Of a stretch of 64,000 nucleotides of DNA, positions 45,796 through 57,728 are shown one piece after another. The stretch is from the NCBI RefSeq assembly GCF_963169125.1, contig NC_084802.1:11718896-11782895 (forward strand), given 5' to 3'. Source of the DNA: Humulus lupulus (lineage: Eukaryota > Streptophyta > Magnoliopsida > Rosales > Cannabaceae). Under the pieces are notes generated by a model that was not told the origin of the DNA, made no database searches, and worked only from the letters and a program-made list of their open reading frames with translations. Every line of letters starts with the position of its first letter. The stretch's first letter is position 1. The translations under genes and the position numbers were made by a program.

Positions 45796-46367
45796 CAGCT
45801 TGATTGGCGTATTTGGATCTGAAACTGATAGAGTGAGAAGGTCATTCCATTCCGGATTCACACTCTTCTTCACCACACAAGTCTTTACCTTCTGCAGGAG
45901 ACAGATTATTTCAAAGGGAAAAAAAAACATTAGTACCTGTAACACGCATTCTTATATATATATATATATATATATATCTGTGTGTGTGTGTATGATCCCC
46001 TTTGCTTAATGTTTTCAACTCTGCTGAAAATATAAAAATAAAAAATTAACAGATGAAGTAAAGATATGCACTTAGACCTTACCCAGAACACCTAGGATTC
46101 AAAAACAAACATGTAGAAAAATGCTCCTTAATTAAAGCCAGCTTTAAAACTTACTCCAACCACAACCAAGCCAAACCATTGAACTTACTAATCGGAAGAG
46201 GAAAACTAAACTATTCACAATTCTACACTACAATTACAATCTCTAACAAAAAGACGAAGCACAAAATTGAAAACACCCAAACTTAGAGTCCCAAAAGATT
46301 ACCTGCTTTCCCAACTTGACAACAACATACGGGTCACTGCTTCTGGAATCTCTGATGGCAAGGTTCA
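45796..46367 (-). pseudogene. Two exons of a C2-domain (CAR-like) gene captured in the CACTA
   Basis: Exon at 46303-46367 encodes NLAIRDSRSSDPYVVVKLGK plus Gln, preceded by AG and followed by GT. The exon at 45796-45891 encodes KVKTCVVKKSVNPEWNDLL and then TLSVSDPNTPIKL, also with AG and GT. Phases agree. This is the Ca2+/phospholipid-binding core of a plant single-C2 protein such as the CAR (C2-domain ABA-related) proteins or the C2 part of ARF-GAPs. Asp residues of the calcium loop (RDSRSSDPY) are kept. The rest of the gene is missing or unrecognisable, so it is a transduplicated fragment. A possible first exon near 46600 (MAFESSSSSPLVGHWK) is doubtful. Confidence 0.8.
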
Positions 46368-47120
46368 CTATGGTAAACACAACAATTTTAAAATTCAAAA
46401 CATCATTTTTAGCAAACAAAATAAAGTAAGCAAATAATTATAAATATATAAGTATATATTCAAGAGAAGGGACATACCCGGCATAGTCCGTGCTCAACTT
46501 CTTCACCCCGGCCAGCGGGGGCGATGGGACCGAAGGAGGTGGTGTCCCGAGCAAGCAGAGGTGGTGCTCAACTTCCAATGACCCACCAGAGGAGACGAGG
46601 ATGAGCTCGATTCAAAGGCCATTTATTCGGAAAGGCTAAAGGCGATAGTCGATCGTGCGAGAGGTGCAGTGAGAGGCTGGAGATCGGAGGCATGGAGAAA
46701 TTTAGGGTCTGATTGGTTCGTGATTAGAAAACTGTATTTTTGAAAAGTGAGATTCTGAAATGAAAATCTGAATTTAGTGACTAAAAACATGTTTCTGAAA
46801 ATGTGATTGGTTCAATGTCAGGAAACTGTTTTTGAGTTTTAAAAAACTAAATCTGTGATTGGTATTAAATTTGAAAATATAACAGAAACTGAAAACGTGA
46901 TTGGTTCAGCTGAATCTGAATATTATTTTTATTTTTATATTTTATATACATAGGTTGTATAATATTAAATTTTAATTTATCTACAAATTTAATTAAGTAA
47001 AATTTAATTATATTGATAAATTAAAATTTAATAATAGTGCATTGATTAAATTCACAACAATATTGCATTGTCGTTAATTTTGATTTTTTTTCTAAATTAA
47101 AGTTACATATTTTTAATTAA

Positions 47121-48563
47121 CTAAATATTATTGTTATAACTAAGCCACATTTGTCCAGCAATGTCATCTCTAATATTTTCCATCTGAGCCATATAAGCTT
47201 GACTGAAATTAATCTGTGGTGCCTCAGAAATTCCTGCTTCATCTCCTTCTTGTTGGTTTTCTATTGTTGTATTAGATTGGCTTTCAGTTCCTTCAATATC
47301 TTCAACAGGTGTAGCATCAACTGAATATTGTTCAAACATTCTATCATTAATAGAATGCATTTTGATCCAGTTGTGGATAGCGCAACATGCTATTGGTATT
47401 CGACGTTGCTTTCCAAGCAAGTATGGAGGCATTGACTTCAAAATGGGAAACCTGGCTTTAAGAAGTCCAAAACAACGTTCAATCACATTGCGCAATGATG
47501 AGTGCCTATAATTGAATAACTCCATCGCACCTCTAGGATGGTTCCCTCTTCCTCTAAAGCGACGCAAGTGATAACGTTCACCACGATATGGTGCTAGAAA
47601 CCCAGGCATATTTGGATAGCCAGAATCAACAACATAGTATTTACCTATATTAAAATCACTTATTATGAACAAGGGAATGTGAAAGAAAATTATAATGCAT
47701 CAAGACAAGTGTAATTTAAGACCTGGTGGTGGCATGGGAAAGTTATCGTCTTTTCTAATTGCATCAAGAAGCACTCGAGAGTCATTGGCTGTTCCTTCCC
47801 ATCCAGCGTAGACATAAGTAAACATCATATTAAAGGAGCATGCAGCCATTACATTTTGTGTTACATCTACTTTTCTTCCTTTATATGCAAGTTGTTTTAG
47901 AGGTGGTGCAACTGCACTTACATGAGTACCATCAATTGCTCCAACACAATCCTACATAACAAATCAGATATATCATTACCAACTTCAATTAAATTAATAT
48001 GAATTATAACAAATTTTTTATTAAAATTAATAAATAAAATTTACCTTTAACCATGGGAAATACTTCGAATTATTTTGAATTTCTGCTTGCACAGTATTAA
48101 AGTGAAGAGGCCTTATTACTTCATTTCCTAAATAACACAATGCATCTAGCACTCTGCCAAACTGACGACAAACAGTTTCTACCGAATGTTGATATCTTTC
48201 GGCCACAGTCCTAACTCGTTGGTTGTGTGTTACTATCCATAGAAACATGACAACAGCTTCTTCAACACTAATTACCTTGTCATGTTCTATGACTTCCATT
48301 TCAACTAATCGACGACATAAAGATCTAAAAGTATTAACGTCCATTCTAATTGTGTAAAACAATCTATCAGGATGTCCATTTAGCAGCTCAAGTAAATATT
48401 GACGTCCAGACATATTTGAAGTGCGTAGTGGTCGTCTAATCTGTTGAGATTTTTGCATCTCATGTATTCGATTAGCCATGAGAACTTGACCAATTAATTC
48501 CTCGCTTGATGAAGACGAAGTATCACCAAATAATATTTCAAACTCGTCATCTGAATCATCCAT
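47121..48563 (-). CDS. Harbinger transposase, three exons, intact
   Basis: Exons 48563-48045, 47951-47723 and 47644-47121 join to 423 residues, with GT-AG introns and matching phases. The N-terminal part has a helix-turn-helix-like region (TVAERYQHSVETVCRQFGRV). The catalytic domain shows DCVGAIDGTHV (D180), GTANDSRVL (D230), YYVVDSGYPN (D255) and NVIERCFGLLK (E305). These are the conserved acidic blocks of the HARBI1/DDE_4 family. The C-terminal part ends in an acidic stretch, then QMWLSYNNNI. In PIF/Harbinger systems the transposase cuts at the TIRs with a 3-bp TTA preference and is helped by the Myb-like partner. No missing residue or frame break is seen. Confidence 0.93.
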
Positions 48564-48710
48564 CTTAGGTACCTAATTATGACAATAATAAAAGTTCAAT
48601 CACGACAATAAACACAAAGTCAAGTTCATTACACATTATCTAAGAAAATGTAAACTTCATGGTTTGGTAGTTCATAACAGACAAAGTCATAATAAATAAA
48701 CAATATTAAA

Positions 48711-49751
48711 TCACTCCAACAATGAATCAAGATAAGCACGTCGACGCTCCTCATTCATTCTCATGAATATTCCGCGCCATTCTGGAGTTGCTACAAACTC
48801 ATGCAACGCTTTGAGGTATATTTTGTTATCCAGATCTGGAATACCATCAAGAATGCTTTGACAATCTTCCACATTGTAAGAATTAGCGACTTTGCTGGTT
48901 TCCTCGCTAATTCTTTTTTCTCTCGATTCATAATACTTACGCATAGTCTCACTCCGTGTTAATGATGCCTCAGTCTTAGCAGAAATACTTTTTGCAAGTT
49001 CTCCCATCACTTGGTCGAAGGCAGAACTAGCCCCTTTGTTCTTTTTCTCTTTTGGTTTTGGTGCATCTGGTGGAGCAGAAGTAGCTCGACGACGTACACC
49101 AATAACTTCTTCTTCCTCTCCATAATTATCACCATCAAATTCAAAATCAATATCAACATGTGCTCCAGTGCCAACAAAATGACGCTCTTGTTGGCGTTCC
49201 TCAACTGAAGAAGGCGGAAGTTGAGTGGAGGCATAACTCATACCACCAGTGGCTGTTGTATTATTGAATATTTCTCCAAGCATCTTATAATGTTGCAATC
49301 CTTTTTTTCGAAATCTCTTGACATTTGGATATTTCTACAAAAATCCAAAAACACACAACATTACTACATAATAGGAATTTAGAATAATCAAGTAATCAAC
49401 AACACAAGTATAGTATAAGTCTATTACCTTTAGATAAGTGTCCCATACTTCATCACTTGCTGTAACAGTATTTGTTTGAGGATCCCACCCCATACCAGTT
49501 TGTTCCAAAAGATGAGAAAATTCTCGATGTGCCTTTCTCAACCGATTGAATTTGGATTTCAATTGAAGCATTTTATATCTCTTTCCAAAAGAATTAAATA
49601 TGTCATTTTCTATTTTTAGCCATCCTTTTTTGTCCAAGGTTGTTGTTTGTAATCCTTTTTTAGCCTCTTCATACAAAAGACCAATATAATGTGATTCAAT
49701 AGCCTCAGGCCAAGAAGCATGATCGTCAATGTCTACATTCTTCGCATCCAT
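48711..49751 (-). CDS. Harbinger Myb/SANT-like accessory protein, two exons, intact
   Basis: Exons 49751-49428 and 49334-48711 join to 315 residues, with a GT-AG intron. The N-terminal Myb/SANT-like trihelix (about residues 10-100) includes WPEAIESHYIGLLYEE, GWLKIENDIFNSFGKRY and LKSKFNRLRKAHREF. The middle has an acidic stretch (DFEFDGDNYGEEEEV) and a basic one (PKPKEKKNKG). The C-terminus holds ALHEFVATPEWRGIFMRMNE. In known Harbinger elements this protein binds the terminal repeats and brings the transposase into the nucleus. It is transcribed in the same direction as, and upstream of, the transposase gene, about 150 bp away. Confidence 0.92.
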
Positions 49752-49759
49752 CTAATCAT

Positions 49760-52070
49760 AATTTTAACTATCAAAATCTATGTCTTCATAAATAATGCTT
49801 ATTATAAATTTATTAGCCCAAGTTTTCAAAATCAAACATTCAAATCAAAGAATTCCAAGATATAAAGAAAGTAGAGAGAGGGAGAAAAAGAGCTCACATC
49901 AAATATTGCATATTGAGAACAAAGGGACTATAATGGTTCACTACTAAGCTTGTTCTTTACATTACAATATACAACCATTGAAAAAGTCAATTTTACCATA
50001 AATATTTAATAAAGAAATAATTATGCAAATAAGATTTTCTTTGTGTTGCAATCAAAATCTAGGCACAAACTAATACAAGTCCAAGAGTTGAGTTAGCTCA
50101 CAATCAATGAATCAAAAGCCTACAAAACAAAATTAAAAACAAATATACTGAAAAGTGTTAGCATACATATCCATAACCATTACTAGAAGCCAACTCACTT
50201 GAAGAATGGGGTATTCATCCATAAGTAAGGCTCCAATCACTAACTCCAAGCACTCACAATTATTAACACACTAACAATCAACTTCTGACCCTATAAAAGC
50301 ATCACTTACAGAATAAGAAGCATGTATTCAAAAAATTAATTATCATGCATCTTGCATATATTAAACTTAGAACAATTAATAAGCATTTGTAAATACACTT
50401 TATCAATCATAGTAAATACTAAAAGACAATACTGTTTATCAATCAATAAGCAGTGATCATTCAACAATGCTATTTAATAATCATTATAAAGTTCAATAAA
50501 ACCAATGCATTTTCTTCTAAATGATGCTCACAATATATGTTATTTGTATATATGCATATAATTACCAAATCAACATAATAACAGAAATTCAACAACACCA
50601 AAATATTACATAGTTTAATCAAATTGATCTTCATATATGAGGTGAGTTGTTGATTTTATTACAAACTTCTAGATGAAAAATTTCTAGATGAAAAATTTCA
50701 TAGCTTTATTTTTACAAAAGGCTAAAATAAAGGCAGAATACAATAAATTCAAAACACAATAAAACCTTCCAACCAGGTAAAACATTAACCCCATATGAAC
50801 TTCTAATTAACAACTAAGTCAATCAATTTTGCCTATACCAACTAGATAAGCCTTCAAAGAATTTCTTAATTTTTTTCTATTTACTCTAATCATAAGCTAC
50901 TTATATGATTCTTACAATGGATTTAGCACCATTAAAGCTTAATGAAAACAAAATAAAAAAGACAAGAAACTATCCCCAATTAAATAATTCATAAATAATA
51001 AGTATATGACCCATACATACATACAAATATATATGAGTTTCCCAGAATTCTTTTCCCAACTAACGAAACCCCAGAATAATAAAACTTCAGCACAAAAGTC
51101 AGTCTTAAATAGCTTATCAAACATAACACAGAAACTTCAGCTCAAAAACCTCAGAATAATAAAACTTTAGCACCAAATTTCTGTCATTTTCCCATAAAAC
51201 ACATGCAAATAACTTCATTTCAAGATCTTAGATAGCATCATACGCTCACCTCACTTCAACTCTAACACCACATACAACAAAAATATATGTATAAATATAT
51301 ATATATATATGCATCTATATATGCTGAATCATTTCAAAAAAGTCTTCTTTTCTTCTTTTTCAATTTTTCTAATTTTTCTAGAAACTAGGAGAAAGAAGAG
51401 AAGTCATTTCATTTATATATATATATATGATGTGTAAATATATCAGATGAAAATGAATTTTTTTTGGAGAGAACAAGTCTCACCGTTTCTCTCATTCACT
51501 GGCTTCAGCTATCGAAATCAAAAAGTCTTTCTTTGGTAGTTAGCATCAAAATTACATCACCCATATGACTTACAATCACCAGTTACATTAATAAATCCAA
51601 AATCAAAGGTATAAACCATAAGTTCAACTGAAAAAACAAATGGGTATTTTGATAAATCAAATAAATTTTACAACTATGATTAAGATAATCCAGAACAAAA
51701 AGAACTTGTCTCACCTTATATTTATGAACCAAGTCTCCGCCTTCTTCAACGATGGTGCAACTCAAGTAAGCGACAGCTTTGGCAAGTTGAGACTCTGCAA
51801 ATTTGCCAGTACAAAGAGACAAAGGTGAAGAAGAGGAGAGAAAGATTGGATATGTGAGGGAGGAGGCAGTCAAATAAAAAATCTATCATGCTTGGTATTT
51901 AGGTTTTAGAATTAGGATTTTGAGAAAACGATATATTTGTGTTTCCAGTTTTTGTGTTAATTTTATAATTCAGATTTGAAAATAATTTTTGAAAACACTT
52001 AACCAATCGTATATTTTGGTGGGCCCCGCATATTTTCAGATTTCAAATTTATAAAATTGAATTTGGATTT
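49760..52070. other. Non-coding 5' region of the Harbinger element
   Basis: About 2.3 kb without a convincing gene. A minus-strand frame at 51873-51583 contains FAESQLAKAVAYLSCTIVEE then GGDLVHKYK followed by GTGAGA. This looks like a coding exon with a donor, but no family is recognised. Confidence 0.5.
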
Positions 52071-52089
52071 CAAACCAATCAAGCCCTTA

Positions 52090-52970
52090 GGGATTGAGAA
52101 AGAGAGATATGAGGAATTTCAGAAAGAGAGAGTTAAAAATAAAATAAGAAATAAAGTATTTAAATCAAATAGTGGAGAAATGAAAATGAAAAAGTTGAAG
52201 GTTGTCGCCCAAATTTTTTAGTACCCGCGTAGCATAATATTTATTTATTAGTGTTAGATTTTAAATTATAAATACTATTATATTAAATTAAAATATTTTC
52301 TTATTTATAAAAATTAAATTGATTTTGTTATTACAAATAATCAATTTATTTATTTATAGTTCAAAATTTATAATGTATGTAATAATAATAAATATACTTA
52401 TTTCACACCCAAATAAATTATATATATGTATAATTAAATGTGTTAAAGAATAATATAGTTAATAATATAATTAATTTTATAAATATGTTAAGGAATAATA
52501 AATTTAAATTTTGATATAAAAATTAAAATAATTACAAAAAATAATAATATGAAAAATTCAGAAACAAAAAAATCTAGTTCAAATTTTTTTTTAATAAATA
52601 CATAATTTTTATAAATATATATTTACATAATTTAGTTTATTTTTAAAATTATCCTATTCGTTAATTTTTTTACAATATTTTTTTAATTAATAAAACAACT
52701 ATATTTTAACTAATACAAATTTTATAAATATGTTAAAGAATTATATAGTTAATAATATAGTTAATTTTATAAATATGTTAAAGAATAATAAATTTAAATT
52801 TTGATATAAAAATTATTATAAATACAAAAGTAAATAAAAAATTTAGAAACAAAAAAAAATCTAGTTTTAAAAGTTTTTAATAAATACATAATTTTTATAA
52901 ATATATATTTACAAAATTTAGTTTATATTTTTAAAATTATACTATTCATTAATTATAATTTTTTATTTGA
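52090..52970. other. AT-rich right interior of 19-kb CACTA
   Basis: A segment of about 280 bp with TAATTTTATAAATATGTTAA, GAATAATAAATTTAAATTTT and ATACATAATTTTTATAAATA is repeated in tandem, with copies near 52460 and 52750. No gene is seen. Confidence 0.6.
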
Positions 52971-52974
52971 ATTT

Positions 52975-53300
52975 TGGCGACATTTTATGACTATCGGCAT
53001 TGGACTTTTATTAACTGTCGGCGTTGGGGTCATTAGTGACACTTTTTAACTGTCGGCATTGGTCTCAAATTAACTGTCGGCGTTGGGCTCAATAGCGACA
53101 CATTTTAACTGTCAGCATTGGTCTAGAATTAACTGTCGGCGTTGGGCTCAATAGCGACACATTTTAACTGTCGGCATTGGTCTCGAATTAACTGTCAGCG
53201 TTGGGGTCAATAACGACAGTCAAAAGCAACGATGGCAGTTATTAGCTGTCGGCGTAGAGTCCCGCTAAGCAACTACGACAGTCAACAGAGTTGACTGTCG
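52975..53300. repeat. Right subterminal repeats of 19-kb CACTA
   Basis: Six or so units containing TTTTAACTGTCGGCATTGG and TTAACTGTCGGCGTTGGG, spaced about 30 bp, in the orientation complementary to the left-end repeats. Confidence 0.85.
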
Positions 53301-53337
53301 TGGTTGGGTGTCGGGAAAGCCCAGTTTTGTAGTAGTG

Positions 53338-53857
53338 AACAACTAGGTTGATCATCATAACCTACATCACGCTTTCTCAACCTAACATATATAGATATAT
53401 TTCCAACCTTGCCTAAGCCTGACTACAAAATCTATTATCGATATATTTTTAACGGTGCATAATCTAGCTTACTACAAAATCATACATATTTCCAAACTTG
53501 GATAATCTAGCTACCACAAAATTATATATAGATATATTTCCAACCTTGCATAATCTAGCTTGATACAAAATTACAACAAACTAGTTATATTCAGCAATAA
53601 TAAACATCCTAAGATACAAAAAGCAATTTATACCACAGATCTCTCTAAGCTCTTTACACAATAAAGATGTTGGGTTATGCTTCCTTTGTTGTAATCTTCT
53701 ATTAATAATAAGAAGACAATTCTTGCTACTGTGGATGTAGGCAATAATCGTACATATATTGCTGAACCACGTAAATTTGTGTGTCGTTTTATTTTATTTA
53801 TTTGTTCTATTATATTGTTTATATTATTATTAAATGTTCAGCTAGAACCCCTGAACA
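53338..53857 (+). repeat. 5' LTR, right half, of Tat-type element
   Basis: It continues the LTR interrupted at 34279 and ends CCCCTGAACA at 53857, just before the primer-binding site. A TTTCCAACCTTG(C)ATAATCTAGCT motif is repeated at about 53400-53560. TTGTAATCTTCTATTAATAA near 53690 resembles a polyadenylation region. Confidence 0.75.
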
Positions 53858-53860
53858 TTT

Positions 53861-53880
53861 TGGCGACTCTGTTGGGGAGG
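53861..53880 (+). other. Primer-binding site of Tat-type element
   Basis: TGGCGACTCTGTTGGGGAGG starts three bases after the LTR end. Ogre-type elements use a similar TGGCGACTC site attributed to tRNA-Arg. Confidence 0.75.
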
Positions 53881-53945
53881 TTATTAATTTATTTATATCT
53901 GAATTAAGGCAGGGTATTCAGGTTTGTTCTCATATTTGAATTCAA

Positions 53946-55283
53946 ATGTCTTCCTCTATGGACATTCGTGAGCAGGAAACTCAAAATCAATTATAGAACT
54001 TACGAAATGACAACAACAACAACAATACTAATGCAATAAATGCAAACGACGATGTGTTGAAAAGACTCGAAAAACTTCAGAGAGCTCAAGTTGGTATGAT
54101 GCAATTACTAAGTACCCTTTTACCAAAAACATACCAAGAAGCTATTTCCAACAGAATTGGCCTACCCGATGAGCGCGGGACAAATGGGTATCCAATGAGG
54201 CATATAAACGTAATTGAAAAACGTATCCAAGCAACACCCGACAATGCTAGAGGCAATAGGACATCTAAAATTGCTGAAAGAATTGGTGAAGAGACACAAT
54301 CTGTCTCTGCGTTCGTTACAAAGGATGAGTTAATCGACCTTCTTAAGGCTGAAAGTGGTAAAGCATCATCGGTAGTAACTTCCATTGATTTTCATCCACC
54401 GTACCCTATGGAAGTTGCGGTGAAACCATATCCATGAGGCTACATAAGCCCAACATTTTGAAAATATAATGGAAATTTTGGCAATGCCGAAGAACATGTT
54501 ATTCAATTAATTAATGATCTAGGGGTCTATGCACATGATTCTAACTAGGTATCCAAGAATTTTCAAAGTTTCTCACTGATCGAGCTTATTCTTGGTATGC
54601 GATCGAGCCTACCGCCAGAATGCATACGAAGTTGGGATGATTTAGTCTCTCAATTTTGTGCCAAATTCTTTATGATTGATGATAAATGGAGTATAGCTGA
54701 CATCTCAGGAGAAAGACAAAACATAGGAGAAAGACTTATTGACTATGTGCAAAAATTCCTAGAAAAGGCCATTGATTGTGACGAAACTATGCCCGAAAAA
54801 GATCTGGTTAAGATGTGCATCAAATGAATGCTTGATGAGTACCATTTTCATATTGAGAATCATGCTATCTATAATTTTGCATAACCTATTGCCAAGTCAA
54901 GAAATATTGAAGCCACTGTATCTCGGCTTTCCAAACCAACAAACACCAACGATCAAGAACATCGTTCATGGAAGAGAGCAAAACACGGTGTTGACATAAC
55001 GCTAGCTCAAGGAAGACAAGATTTTGAGGCACGCAAAAGAGCCAGGCAAAATAATAAACCACCAAAATTTCCTTGCAACAAATAAAGAGTTTGCAATTTG
55101 TTAGAATTATGGATTCGAGATGGGGAAGTAACCTTGCCGTTTATTGCAAATTTTCCTACTCCAGAAGAAAAACAACATGACTTATATTGTCATTATCATC
55201 GAAAAATTAATCATCCAACAATGAGATGCTATACTCTTAAAAAGATCTTCCATGAGCGACTAGAAAAATGGGAAATCACATAG
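53946..55283 (+). pseudogene. Gag of Tat-type element, several stops
   Basis: Starts MSSSMDIREQETQNQL and a TAG at 53994-53996. The capsid region includes the segment around 54597-54827 (SWDDLVSQFCAKFF and GERLIDYVQKFLEKA), and the CHYHRKINHPTMRC zinc-type block is near 55190. Stops at about 54437, 54827 and elsewhere, plus frame changes, make it inactive. Confidence 0.8.
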
Positions 55284-55960
55284 ATCCATATACAATGAAA
55301 CAAAGACCACTTCCTCAACACCAAAATGGAAGAACTGTTATGACATGCACAGAGGAATCTACTCTCATCCTCGTAGGAATATCTCAAGACATACTTATCA
55401 AAGAAATCAAAGAAGGCCCTCCTAATACATGTGAGTTAAGAAACATGGTTGAACCATTACTGCAAACTAAGTTATTTCGAAATTTCTTTGATTGGTTAGC
55501 GTTTAGGCAAGATGCAAAAAAGGAGGCCACAGAAGCATTGGTTCAAATCGCTCAATGTCATGGTCCTTCATGTTATGTATTAGGACACCTGATACAAAAT
55601 ATTGCTAAGAAGTCTAAAGGAGTAATCAGTTTTACTAGTGCTGACATACAAAAATCTCCATTTCTTCACAATCGTCCACTATATGTTGAGGCCAAGGTTA
55701 ATAGACTAAAATTCAAACGCGCCTTGGTAAATAATGGGGCTTCAGTGAATCTTATGCCAATAGGGATCTACTCTGCCATGAAAATAGTGAAAGGATGGCT
55801 TGTTCCGCAAACAATCACACTAACTAGCTTTGCTGCAAAGCTAGTAAAAACAATGGGATGTGTTACTGTTGAGCTAGAAGTGGGACCAATAAGAAGTCCT
55901 ACTCGGTTTCATGTGATAGAAGCAGACACGTCATATCACCTCTTACTCATAAGGCAATAG
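55268..55960 (+). pseudogene. Protease of Tat-type element, catalytic Asp replaced
   Basis: A 230-residue open frame that ends in an aspartic-protease domain. The active-site block reads ALVNNGASVNLMPIGIYSAM, where the related protease at 4385-5121 has an Asp (VLIDNGSS). The Asp to Asn change should abolish activity. The later stretch TLTSFAAKLVKTMGCVTVEL belongs to the fold. The frame stops before RT. Confidence 0.82.
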
Positions 55961-56461
55961 ATTCACACACACAATTGTGTGCCATCAACGTTGCACCAGT
56001 GTATCAAGGCACATATTCCTAGAAAGGACATTCATATCATAGCTACCAAAGCATCATTCACTAGGGAGGAAGCTTACATGGACGAAGCAATGTTCTTTGA
56101 TGAAGTCTCATAAAATAACATGTAAATGGTAACAAGACCACGAGGGGTGTGCTTACCAAAATGGGAAGAATACGATATGATAAATGAGCCTCCAACTATT
56201 AAATCCAAGAAGGAAAGAAAGGTAGAAAATGTCATGTTACCCAACGGATAAAAGGCATATCGATTATGACAGTGTGCGGGGTTAGCATCAATACCTAACC
56301 CCACCATTGTTGTTGTAGAAAAAATTAAGGATGGCTTGGCCCTATTACATCTACAAAATGGCGTAAAGGTGGAAGAAGAGCCAATCTCACACCAAGAGCC
56401 AAAATCTAAGATCAATTAATTGGAAGAGATTAACTTGGCAGAAAACCCCAAAGAAAAGTAA

Positions 56462-57728
56462 CTTGTATTCATTTCAGCTGATTTACCTGTAACAATACAA
56501 GGTGAGTTAATAGAGTTATTATACAGATATCGAGACGTTTTTGCATGGACTTATGAAGATATGCCTGGATTAGATCCTAAATTGGTTACACATAATTTAT
56601 GTACCTTACCAGAGACGAGACCTATAAAGCAAACCCCAAGGAATTACAGGCCAGAAATTCAGCTTCAGATCAAGACAGAAATTGAAAAATTGCTAAAGCC
56701 AAGATTCATTCATACATGCAAGCATCCAATATGGTTGGCTAACATTGTTCCAGTAAAGAAGAAGAATGGGAAAATAAGGATTTGTGTCGACTATCGAGAT
56801 CTTAACAGAACTTGTCCAAAGGATGACTTTCCTTTGCCGAACCTTAACACTCTAATTGATGCTACAACAAGCTGTGAGATGTTCTGTTTTATGGATGGAT
56901 TCAGTGGGTATAATTAAATTCAAATGGCTTAAGAAGATGTATAAAAAACAACCTTTCGAACACCATTCATAAACTTTTACTACACTGTTATGCCATTTGG
57001 TTTGAAAAATGATGGTGCCACATATCAAAGAGTAATGACAGCAATATTCCATGATATAATACATGAAAATATTGAGGTATATGTTGACGACATCGTTGTC
57101 AAATCACAAAGCAAATTCGACCATATTCATGACCTTGAGAGAGCATTCCAAAGATGCAGAAGTTTCAAGCTCAAGATGAATCCCTTCAAATGTGCCTTTG
57201 GCGTAAATGCAGGAAAAAATTTGGGATTCATCGTACATAAGAATGGTATAAGCATTGATGAAGACAAGACCAAAGCTATATTAGCCATAAGGGTACCACA
57301 ATCAGCCAAATAATTGAAAAAAATTATTGGGAAAGTATCATACCTATGATGTTTCATACCAGCTTTATCTGAAGTCACAAGCCTGCTCCAAGCATTAATG
57401 CAAAAGGGAGTGCCCTTTGGTTGGGGAGAAAAACAACAAAGCTCATTTGACAAGATAAAAATTGTATTGTCGTACCCTCAGGTTATGATAGCACCACTAC
57501 CAGAAGTTCCACTGCTACTATATTTGGCTGTTACTGAAACATCTATTGGGACGCTATTAGCACATGTGGTTGATGGGAAAAAAAAACCTGTGTATTACTT
57601 CAGCAGGCAAATGAAAGGGTTGAGATAAATTATCCGTATGTTGAAAAGCAGTGCCTGACCTTGGTGTACATAGCTCAACGATTGCAACACTACCTGGTAG
57701 CACATAAAGTAGTAATAATGACTAAAGT
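56462..57728 (+). pseudogene. RT and partial RNase H of Tat-type element
   Basis: It starts LVFISADLPVTIQGELIELL with YRDVFAWTYEDMPGLDP. The RT shows ICVDYRDLNRTCPKDDFPLP, MPFGLKNDGATYQR and VEVYVDDIVVKSQ. Stops follow at about 56916, 56928 and 56940, and again at 57311. RNase H begins LLLYLAVTETSIGTLLAHV. A frameshift at about 57625 precedes INYPYVEKQCLTLVY. Coding ends at IMTKV, where LTR sequence starts at 57729. Confidence 0.88.

Larger units (their letters stand above)
46705..52086 (-). mobile_element. PIF/Harbinger element, apparently complete, target duplication TTA
   Basis: The left end reads GGGTCTGATTGGTTCG and the right end is the reverse complement of GGGCTTGATTGGTTTG. TTA flanks both (46702-46704 and 52087-52089). 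It encodes on the minus strand the two proteins this superfamily needs: a Myb/SANT-like protein (49751-48711) and a DDE transposase (48563-47121). Both are free of stops once introns are removed. Length is 5382 bp, within the usual range. It sits inside the 19-kb CACTA, next to the captured C2 exons. Confidence 0.94.
34280..53337. mobile_element. 19-kb CACTA element, no transposase seen, target duplication AAC
   Basis: The left terminus reads CACTACTACAAAAATGGG, continuing ATTTCCCGA. The right terminus is the reverse complement of CACTACTACAAAACTGGG, continuing CTTTCCCGA. AAC flanks both sides (34277-34279 and 53338-53340). Subterminal repeats of an (A/C)TGTCG-type motif fill 34305-34590 and 52975-53300. 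Without its nested insertions (LINE, Tekay-like and Harbinger elements) the element would be about 6.3 kb. It also carries two exons of a C2-domain gene. No transposase gene is visible, so it is non-autonomous. Confidence 0.92.
34040..57728 (+). mobile_element. Tat-type Ty3/gypsy retrotransposon, 5' LTR split by a 19-kb CACTA
   Basis: Leaving out the insertion at 34280-53337, the element has a 5' LTR (34040-34279 plus 53338-53857), a primer-binding site, gag (from 53946), protease, RT and part of RNase H. It is cut at 57728 by another LTR. No integrase or 3' LTR of this copy is in the window. Many stops make it inactive. The pol style (YVDDIVVKSQSKFDHIHDLE) and the primer-binding site TGGCGACTCTGTTGGGG fit the Tat/Ogre group. 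The exact LTR start is inferred from TGTCAGATAACACG at 34040. Confidence 0.8.

Noticed and set aside
45950..45985. TA/TG simple repeat as a functional site
   Set aside because: A plain (TA)n(TG)n microsatellite with no further support.
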